Of a stretch of 64,000 bases of DNA, positions 55,441 through 64,000 are shown in pieces. The position numbers were made by a program, and so were the translations under genes. Location: assembly GCA_023101885.1 (NCBI GenBank), contig JALPQD010000137.1, positions 1,922,001-1,986,000 of the forward strand, given 5' to 3'. Each line of letters begins with the position of its first letter. The first letter of the stretch is position 1. This stretch comes from Typhlomys cinereus. Taxonomy: Eukaryota; Chordata; Mammalia; Rodentia; Platacanthomyidae. Below the pieces are notes generated by a model. That model had not been told where the DNA came from. It did not search any database and saw only the letters and a program-made list of their open reading frames with translations.

Positions 55441-55679
55441 TTCCAGTCTATTTCCCATTATCTTAGCACGTTCCACCTTCAGCTGCAATCATTATTCCAC
55501 CACTCTATCCCCCCATAACCCCAATCATCCTTTTCCCCTAAGAACATGGAGAACTTTCAAACAGTCCCAATGATTTTATCAGCCAGAGGAAAACATAATC
55601 TCTCCTGTGACCTATGAACTCTATCTAATCAGTCTCAACTCCTGTCACTCATGGTGATTCATTCTACTCTAACATCCTT

Positions 55680-56008
55680 GCTGTTCCTTGAATAAGCTAA
55701 GATGGCTGTTCCATCTGACTCAGTCTTGCTTTAAGAGAGACAGAGACCTGCTCATGTGCCACACCATTAGATCAGCTTCACCAACTCTCCTGTGGGAGAC
55801 ATCACCTTCTTCCTCCAGTCTTCTGCAGCTCTGTGCTCATGTTTCTTGGTATCCTATGTCATCTGCACGTTCATTTATCCAAACTGACTAGATTTTGTCA
55901 CCAAATGATACTCTCTATGAAAATAGAAACTTTACCTGACATATTCATTGCTATTCCTTTGATTGAGCTCATATGTGTTCAGTAAATACTTGTTGAATAA
56001 TTAATGTT
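55680..56008 (+). repeat. L2 LINE 3' end
   Basis: CTTGCTGTTCCTTGAATAAG, TTCATTGCTATTCCTTTGAT and the terminal GTTCAGTAAATACTTGTTGA keep the L2 order and 3' signature. Confidence 0.75.
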
Positions 56009-58424
56009 AAGTATTTGAATAAATTAACATGAAATATTAAAATAATTATAAAATGTGAAATAATTGGGATAACTATAGTAGGAATAATGAAGGGTTACAT
56101 GGATTTTAAATAAAGAGACACAGGCTAAGATGTGTAAAACACAAGTTTAGGAAATATTAACTACTGCTACTAACAGTCAAACTCGTTTCACTGTCCAAGA
56201 AATTGACTTAGTGACAAGGCAAATCTATGGCACTGGGAAAATAAAGACAGTTGAATTCCAGCATATCAGTTCAAGATGGATCCATCAAAAACATATGGAT
56301 ATAGTGGGTGATGGAGGATGCTCAGACTAAGTGCAGACCAAGAGAATTTATGAGATCTGCTAAGACAGAATCAACAGAATCCAGGCAAAGCTGATCAAGA
56401 TTCAAGATGAAACTCCAGGACCACTGCATTGAAAGAATGAGAGAGGACAAAAATTAATGCTTTCCACTCCAGCAAGCACTCAGCATTTCTTTCTTGCATC
56501 ACACTCCACTCCTTCCAATGTCTGAGGCAGAAAGGCAAGAGCCAGGTGGACAGATTCTCTCAAGATGCTAGGTAATGTAGTAACCGACATGCCAGGTCTT
56601 GAGTACATTGGGTCTAGAGAAACAGAGAGGAGGGCAAGGTAAGCAGTGGGCAAGATGATGAACCACCCAGAAACAGCCTTGGGAGAAGAATCAGAGGCTT
56701 CTTTGGTCCAGAAGACCCCTGTATGATAGCATGTGTTTCAAGGAAATGGAAAGTCACCTTCATCATGAGTGCTCAAGGGAATTGTGCTAGAATTACAGGG
56801 AAGTTCCCCCCCCCCAAGAATTGTCTAATGTAGCACTTTTCCTAGAAGGAAATCAGAGAACGTAATTCCCAGGATATCTGCAAAATAGACAAATTACCTA
56901 AAGCAAAAAGATTCTTCTTAAGGAAATAGGCCACCTAGAAAGACAGACATTCAGAAGCCAGTAATGTTTCCAAAAATATCTCCACGAGACTTTCTCTTCA
57001 TGATGTCTTACTAATTGTTAAACTGAAGACCACTTTCATGTTCTTGCTCATAGATACATGCAGTCTCCTTCCTTTGTAAAACTACCTTATACCTTTTCTA
57101 TTCTTGAGAATGAAAAATAACCCCATTTTATGTGGGGGGAAAAGGATGTCTCCCTTAATTCCAATTTACAAATAGAAATGCATCTTATCTTATACTCATA
57201 GATTTGAGATTTACTTTTCCTCTCTTTTGAAAATATGCAAAATCTCTTCTTACCTTTGAATTTTTTATTTGCTTTCTTTCCATGTTAAGCAGGGATTTCC
57301 CCTGGGTTTCTGTTCTCCTGATGTGTGTTTAAAATTTATAAAGTGATTAGAAAATCTCTCTTACTATGAAAAAGCAATCAGAGCTAATACACACAAGGAC
57401 TAATTACTGTGAAGATGGATGGTGTTTTGGTATCTAATCATACTTTATTTGTGAAGTGTGATGCATTCTGGATGATTCCATCTTGCCTTTCCTAGAAAAG
57501 GAAAGAAATGATCACTAGAGGGAAATACCAAGGGAAGCGTCATCCCAGAAGTATTGTAACTATTCAAATCCAGATTTGCAGCTGGTTGGGACCTGGTTAA
57601 ACTCTTGGTTAAACATTCAGGGCTACAAGAGCCCTCCAAGCCTGTGTGGTAGAGAAGATTCATGGAAATGTTAAGTAAGTTCATTTATCTTCTTTTGCCT
57701 TTTTACACATCAGTGTGAGGTTCCTCTGCTGAGGAGATAGCTCATGGATCTAAGAAAATCAATAATCTAAATCATGTTGTTTAAACAAAGCTTAACCCTT
57801 TCTAAAGGTCACAAGGCACTCATCCATTTTTTTTTTTTTTTTCTCTTCTTTCTTGTTCCCGCCTCTACTATCTCCATGAAACTGCTTTGGCTGAAATCAC
57901 TGGTCGAGGTCCACGCTGTTTTTAGTCTTTGTCAGTAGCATCTCATTCTCCTACCATGGCCTTCTTTTCAAAACAAGATCTCTTCTTATTCCTGGGAGAC
58001 CACACCCCCACATCCTTTCTGCAACCTCAGTAGCTTTTCTCAGATCATTACTTCTCAGGCTTTGTTTCTTCTCCCTTTCATTCTTACCAAGTTATATCAT
58101 AGGTAGCTTTAGCAAATAGTTGCCCAAAGCTTATGATGAAAAATACACCCTCTTATAATACCCTTGATTTCCTGTTCCAACCAATATCATGCCTCCATAT
58201 TTCTAACTGTGAGTTAATTCTGCGTTTTCCCATTTTAGATATATCTAATGATTCCACCTCAAGGGATATTTAAATCTTTTATATCTTCTCTTCCTGTAAC
58301 ATATTCAGTCTCTTTGTCTTCTTTCTCTGTCTTCCTCATATCAAAATATTGTAGCACAAATTTATTGTAGCATAAATCAGCAATTCATATTTGCTTTTTA
58401 ACAATTACATAAATATTATTCAGG
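56009..58424. other. Unique sequence, no gene seen
   Basis: A C-run at 56807-56815 and a T-run at 57829-57842. No exon, repeat body or long frame recognised. Confidence 0.5.
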
Positions 58425-58590
58425 AGCTAGGAATGGTAGCTCATGCCTGCTATATCCCAGTCATCTGGAGGCTAGGGTAGGAGGATTATGGTGTGTTTGA
58501 GACCAGCCTGGGCTATATAGTAAGTTCCAGATCAGTCTAAGGCTACAGAATGAGATTCAAACTCAAATAAATAAATACTAAAATAAAAAA
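58425..58590 (+). mobile_element. B1 SINE, full-length
   Basis: GAGCTAGGAATGGTAGCTCA, CCTGCTATATCCCAGTCATC, TAGGGTAGGAGGATTATGG, GAGACCAGCCTGGGCTATAT and an A-rich end (CAAATAAATAAATAC). A clear 7SL-derived B1. Confidence 0.9.
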
Positions 58591-60022
58591 TCATTCATGA
58601 GTAAAATTATACAGTATACTAGATCACAATTCTTTTTTGTTATGAACTTTTCTGTTTTTCTCTGTGTTGACAATTGTTATATTCTTCTCTCCCCTATATA
58701 TTTAGTAAGTTTCTAGTTGCTATCAAAAAGAACCTTCTGATCATTTCTCACACACACGCAAAAAAAAAAAAAAATTCAATGTAGATGTCCCTGATAGGTG
58801 GAAAGTCCTAAAAGTCTTAAAAAGATTTGGGGATTCAAGTTCCTCTTGCTTTCTTACCCTCTGGGTACCTTGGAATCCCCTGTTGAATCTCTAGATCTTC
58901 AGGCAGGCCAGGGTGGCCTGTTTCTGAGATAGGCTGGAAGTGGTGTGCATAACTTATCACTCACTGGTGCAATTGAAAGAACGCAGCACAAACTAAACAG
59001 CAAAAGAGAGTTAAAAAAAAAAAAGAATCTCTGCTTGTAAGGAAAAAAAAACAAACAAACAGGATTTTGATGTTGTTCCTGCCATTCTGACTGCGTATAT
59101 GTATGCTTCATCCCACAGATAGATCATTGGTCAGTCCACTAAGATAGTACCTCAAAGGCTCATCTGTCACTGCTTCCCATCAAAGATGAAGATCAGAGGC
59201 CCAGATATGACTCTTCAAGGCCAGTGACCTAAAAACCAAATAAACAGTTGTCTGCCCACACACAGACTCAGTAACCACTGAGGTAGAGCAAGAAGCTTGG
59301 AGACAAAAGTAGAAAACACTCAGCGGTTGTTGACTCATTGAAACTGAACCCCTGCTCATAGAAGGATTTCAAGCCTTAGGCATTGGAGAATTCCCGCACA
59401 GATCCCGATTCTCTTTGCTGTGAAGACTTCTTCATCTGTTGTTTTCCATGGCTCCTGAATCTTTACTCTGGAGAATTCTTCCTTGTCTATTATTTTCCAT
59501 TTACACATCAGAAGTAGGTGTTGGCGTGTCTGCCTTGCTAGAGGATTGTGTGGGTTGAACAGATCATTGTCAACTTGGGACATGCTTTAAGATTTGCCAA
59601 AAAAAAAATTGCAGCAGTGTTTTTTTAAGTTTTGAGTGTATTCAATAATAGAATTCCCTCAAATATTCATTAGACCACTGATATGCTGGTCTGCCAGTCA
59701 TTCTCACATCCATCTAGAGTTCATCCCTGGATATTGTTCTTTAGCCTCACTTCTTTGTTTCCTTAACTTCATTTCTGTCCTTCATCTCTTGGCAACTAGC
59801 TGGAAGACATCTGACTTGAGGGTCAAAACTATATTTTTAATGGGATCTCTAAGTACAACCATATCATTTTGGATATGTGGGAATTCTTTTTAACAAGGAA
59901 TTATTAAAAGCTCTTCATACTTAGTCTTTAAACTGTCCATCAGAAATACAAATTTTTTCTATGTTTAAGCCTACTACAGAACTTCTCTTTTTCATTTTGT
60001 TCTTAAAGAAATCACTCCAGAA
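58591..60022. other. Unique sequence, no gene seen
   Basis: A-runs at 58760-58774 and 59012-59023. No gene or repeat body recognised. Confidence 0.5.
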
Positions 60023-60375
60023 GGGCTAGGAGATGGCACAGGGGGATAACGTACTCACTATATAAGCATGAAACCCTGAGTTTGGATCCCCCTTTGTAAG
60101 GCCAGACGCAGCAGTGCACATCTGCAACCCCAGAGAGGTGAGAGATGGACAAAGGAGAATTCCTGGAAGTTTGCAAGCCAACCAGCCTAGTGTGCACAAT
60201 AGGAAACACAAGAGACCCTGTCTTAAAGAAGGTGGACCTCAAGGACGGACACCTGATATTATCCTCTGACCTCCATATATGCACCAAGACAAGTGTGTGC
60301 CTATATTCACACATACACATAAACACAACAGGCATGCGCACATGCACACATACATAAATGCACACTTAAACAAAG
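60023..60375 (+). mobile_element. B4-like (ID/B1 composite) SINE
   Basis: GGGCTAGGAGATGGCACAGG head, AAACCCTGAGTTTGGATCCC, CAGCAGTGCACATCTGCAAC, AGACCCTGTCTTAAAGAAGG, GACACCTGATATTATCCTCT and a CA/TA-rich tail. Confidence 0.85.
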
Positions 60376-60639
60376 AAGAACACCCATCCTAGAGCACTGT
60401 TATCCTGTTTCATTTAAGACCAGTTGCCCTACAGGACTCACAGGTAAAACACTGAAGTCTGACTTTACACTCACACTGAAAACTGCCTGTTCTCCTGATG
60501 GTTAAAGTCATTATTTCCTGAATCGCATTATCAAGAGCTGTACATATAAAACTAATAAATCAGCTTGATTTTGTTTCATAGAATACAAGAGAACCCCTGG
60601 GTTACAAAGGACATTATTAGTTATGGCACATCGAGCAAC

Positions 60640-60760
60640 CTAAGTGTCAGTTCCCCTTAACCCCTGAGGTCCTTGGGGAAGACATAGAGGGGCTCAGGTC
60701 TTGAGACAGCTGGGGCAAGAGATGCTGCTCACAGCTGGTGGACAGAGGGGCCATACACAC
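60640..60760 (+). repeat. MER5-like DNA transposon fragment with converted block
   Basis: TTAACCCCTGAGGTCCTTGG resembles the start of a MER5-type (hAT-Charlie) element. The segment 60700-60749 is identical to 61557-61606. Confidence 0.4.
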
Positions 60761-61109
60761 CACGTGCTGCTTCAGAGGAAAAATAAAACATGGAGCTTGT
60801 ACTTTATTGCTCCTATTTTACTAGGAAGTAGTGAGCAAGCCTAGTCTCTACCCCAGAGGGAGACATCGCCTCATCCCTAATGACTGCTTGTTGCAGATCT
60901 AGCCTTGAAAAATCACCCTTGAAAAGAATGATCAGGAATTCACATTCTCCTCCTACTGTAAAATGCGTGCAGGAATGCTCAGGGTTATCACAAAGATGGC
61001 CTCTCTCAGAACTTATGCAGGCACACCCAGCTTCTGTGTTCCTGAGACACACCCCATCAGGGCTTTTCTACTCAACAGCATGGATGGCCTGGTAGGAACA
61101 TTTCTAGAA

Positions 61110-61200
61110 AAACAAAGACCAAATCTACTCTCCACTCTTAGATCCCCAGTGGCTACTACCACAGTACATGGCACACAGTAGTAAATCCATAATTCCCAAT
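61110..61200 (+). repeat. L2-like tail fragment
   Basis: TCTTAGATCCCCAGTGGCTA and ACAGTACATGGCACACAGTA resemble the L2 3' end. Confidence 0.4.
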
Positions 61201-61477
61201 ACGATTTACTCTACAAGAGGCATTATATTATAAAAACCTGAGTAAATAGTAAACAAATATCCTTTGGGAGACACATTTTTTAAAAGGATACTCATTCCTT
61301 CCTATTGAACTTTTTAAATTTTTTTTCAGTGATTCCACACTCTGCAATCTCCATGCCTGTTCATTTGACAGAAAACAGTCACAGTTTTAGAACTCACCTT
61401 TCTGATTCTGAAGTCTGTACCATTTTGACAACTTCACTTTTTCTCACTACATGTTTTATAAGATACTACTAAGTGTT

Positions 61478-61692
61478 ATTTAGCACCCAAACGCCTTCAG
61501 TGGTTGCTCTGGGTGGTGGCTTTACCAGTGTTTTGGGATGTCTGGAGACGTGTATGCTTGAGACAGCTGGGGCAAGAGATGCTGCTCACAGCTGGTGGAC
61601 AGAGGGCAGGGATTTTTCAAATATCAGAGTGTCACCCACCGACAGAGAAGGATCTGATCCAAAGTGGCAGCAGTGTCTAGGTTGAGAAATGA
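61478..61692 (+). repeat. MER5-type (hAT-Charlie) DNA transposon relic
   Basis: TTTTGGGATGTCTGGAGACG, then the 50-bp block, GGCAGGGATTTTTCAAATATC, CAAAGTGGCAGCAGTGTCTA and GGTTGAGAAATGA match MER5A order from the GGATGTCTGGAGACAT block to the terminal GGTTGAGAAAC. Non-autonomous fossil, no coding capacity. Confidence 0.7.
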
Positions 61693-64000
61693 CTTTTGTG
61701 TGAATGGAGGTTGATTCTGTGTCAGCTGAGTAAGAACCCATATTCTCAATTTTCAGTGTTTCTGATACATAAACTTCTTTCTTTTAAAGATAAAATGTTT
61801 ATCTTTTTATCTCATAACATCTTTGCCTTTGTAAAAACAATCTCCAAAAATGAGGGGTTCAGTTAAACAAAATGGACTTAAGGTTAACGTCTTTTCAATT
61901 GATTCTCCCTGCCTCCCTACTAAAAACATTCCTTCTGTGCAGCCTAATTTATAGCCTACTACTGTTTGGTTAACAAAGACACAGTAGACATTTCATATTA
62001 TTATATCTTGTCCTGAGCAGTAAAAGTCCAATTGAAGATAATTTCAAAAGAGATTTACCATCACTGACTTGACTCTGTATTCAAATATTAGCCTGGCTTT
62101 AAACCCTAAGTTCTTAAAAGTTTAGGAAAACTCACTCAAGCAACTGAACTAAATATTTTTGTGCTTATATTTAGGCTGGGTCAAGAAACAATGTAAACTG
62201 TATTAATCCACCACCAGCTAAGTCCTGTTTGCACAGTCATTTCACCTTCCCTGACTCATGATAAACAGGTAAATCAATGCATAAAAGTTTGGCATCCAGA
62301 CCTAAGAGATTAGATGTGAGTTTAGAAAGACATACACACAGAGACCTTCAAATGTATACAGATCATTTTTAACTCATTGCACACATAGAATTCCTTTGCT
62401 TCATCTGCTTATTTATTTGTCTGACATTCCACAGACTGCATGGCATGTCACCTCTTGACAAGCAGTCTAACCTCAGAATCTTCTACTTATCTATACATTG
62501 GGGATGAAAATACTGAGTAGATACCAAAGCCAAGCCTGGAACATTCTGAATTTCTCCTGGCTTCTTATGTCCCTCTCCAGTGTCCTTCCCTTGTTTCCAC
62601 TCTATTTCTGCTTTCCTTAAACATTATCCCAGCATTCATTCCCAATAAACTCTTTCCCTCCCTCCCTGGCTGCCAATTCCTTTCTCCTGCTATGGCCCTG
62701 ATTTCTGGCTCCAAAGAGAGCCACTCAGCCATGATCCAGACTCATAATTCAAGGGTGTAACTTCATGCACAGCGTAAAGGAGTTATTTTCCATGAAAGCA
62801 CAATCAGTACTAGAGTGTGTGTCTTCTGTTACAGGAAATTATATCAAGCATCATTTTAACTTACAAAACGTCCAACTTTTTTCAAGGTGGAAAGGAAAAA
62901 GGAGATGTAAGAAGAGGAAAAGAATCCCCAAGTAGATTTGCTGTGGAAACACACCAGAAATGGAGCGTCATGTGCCAACAGAATGTTCCAAACACCAATT
63001 TTTACTGATTTTCCATGTATGCAAAGAGTGAAACTCAGCACACAGTTTATTACTAGATTTAGCATTTGTCTGAATGAGTTTAAAGGCTACTATAGCTTCC
63101 TATAACTCAAGTGACTGAAGCCTAGATGAAATGGGAAACCCATGGCGGGTGGAGGGAATGGTGTTTTACTAGGCAGTAAGACATTTCTCAAATCTCTAAG
63201 ACAGACAGGAAGTAAAGATAGATGGAAAACTGAATCAGAATACAAAACACACACCCCTTTTAAGGAAAGAGGAGCTATTTTTAATGTATCTGTCTTCTAA
63301 GAAAGGAGGTGAAGAATAACAAAAACTGAACACTCAAGTAAAAGCACAGTAACAGCTTGTTCTCATTTGGTTGGTTTAATTTAGTCCAACAGAAAAAAGT
63401 ACAGTGTCCAACTCTCATCTAAAACTGCCATGAGATTTCACTACGCTGACTCCATACTCTGTTCTTCTTCCTTTCAGAGTACATGTTGGGCTTTCTGCCT
63501 TTCTTGGGGACCATATGCCCAGCAATAGGAACTGGATTGTCACAAAGTCTAAAATGAAAATTCCCAGCCATTCTGGTGAAGGATGGTGAAAATAATTACA
63601 TATGAAATGATTCTTGTGGTCCTACTGGTGAAAGAGCTCGCTTTTCCTCACACCCTTCACCCCCTTATCCACCCTAGGGGTATTTGAACTGGAGTAAGCA
63701 GTAAAGTCTATTTGGTGACGACATTTGAAAAATGAACTCTTGGAGTTGAAGAGAGGAGATTGGGATTTAAACCAAGCCGAGGGCGAGTGGAAGGTGTATC
63801 TGCAGGCCTCCTGAGATTTCCACACTGTTTTACACGTTAGCTGTCGGGGAGAGCAATCAGTAAAGACATACCATAACTCTTCCTCTTCGAATTGTTCCCA
63901 TGGACCTGAAATCTTGGGATGAATCTAGCCTTTCTTGCGTTTGGGCTGGGAAGAAATAATGTAAGGAAAAGCAGCTTGCATGTTTGTCTGAAGCTATGGT
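61693..64000. other. Unique sequence, no gene seen
   Basis: No repeat body, exon or RNA recognised to the window end. Frames remain below 75 codons. Confidence 0.5.

Noticed and set aside
1..64000. CRISPR array, operon or bacterial/phage system
   Set aside because: The direct repeats are microsatellites or transposon copies without regular spacers. The window has mammalian retroelements throughout and no dense coding.

Overview
This 64 kb window is vertebrate nuclear DNA, almost certainly from a rodent, and it reads as intergenic or intronic sequence. The clues are B1, B3/B4-like and ID-like SINEs, rodent-type MaLR/ORR1-like LTRs, a rodent-style L1 3' UTR with a purine-rich tract, long CA/TG microsatellites and old mammalian repeats (L2, MIR, MER5, L1M). 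No complete protein-coding gene, rRNA, structural tRNA gene or CRISPR array is supported. Open reading frames are short and are mostly repeat translations (poly-CV/HT from CA tracts, SINE bodies, L1 ORF2). The most abundant young SINE has a B2-like tRNA head but a body I do not recognise from mouse or rat B2. This suggests a rodent of the mouse-related clade outside Mus/Rattus; the genus cannot be fixed from sequence reading alone.

Layout. 0-2.4 kb: mostly unique with CT and TG tracts. 2.4-6.7 kb: an old repeat followed by a long, degraded L1M-type LINE (+), interrupted by two ID/B1-type composite SINEs. 6.9-8.9 kb: an older B2-like SINE with a GATA array, then a 5'-truncated L1 (-) carrying the last ~90 codons of ORF2 and a ~1 kb 3' UTR. 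8.9-13.3 kb: unique sequence plus one mammalian repeat and a B3-type SINE. 13.4-14.8 kb: an old repeat cut in two by a 3'-UTR-only L1 insertion with a perfect 14-bp target-site duplication. 15-17.1 kb: an ancient L1ME-type 3' end split by two SINEs. 17.1-34 kb: mostly unique sequence with L2, MIR, a MaLR-like LTR, an RFX-type palindrome and a 15-bp perfect hairpin. 34-46.3 kb: the SINE-dense section, with five B2-like copies, an LTR-like element with TATA and poly(A) signals, and a decayed C2H2 zinc-finger pseudogene. 46.3-64 kb: unique stretches, LTR relics, L2/MIR, a 155-bp local duplication and a 50-bp identical repeat inside two otherwise decayed MER5-like sequences.

How it fits together. 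There is no gene network to describe. The window records successive retrotransposition: the oldest layer is L2/MIR/MER5/L1M, then MaLR LTRs and B1/B3/B4/ID-like SINEs, then the rodent L1s, then the CpG-rich young SINE whose copies keep clean target-site duplications. Possible function is limited to candidate noncoding regulatory stretches (homeodomain-site-rich AT sequence, an X-box palindrome). Their conservation could not be tested here.
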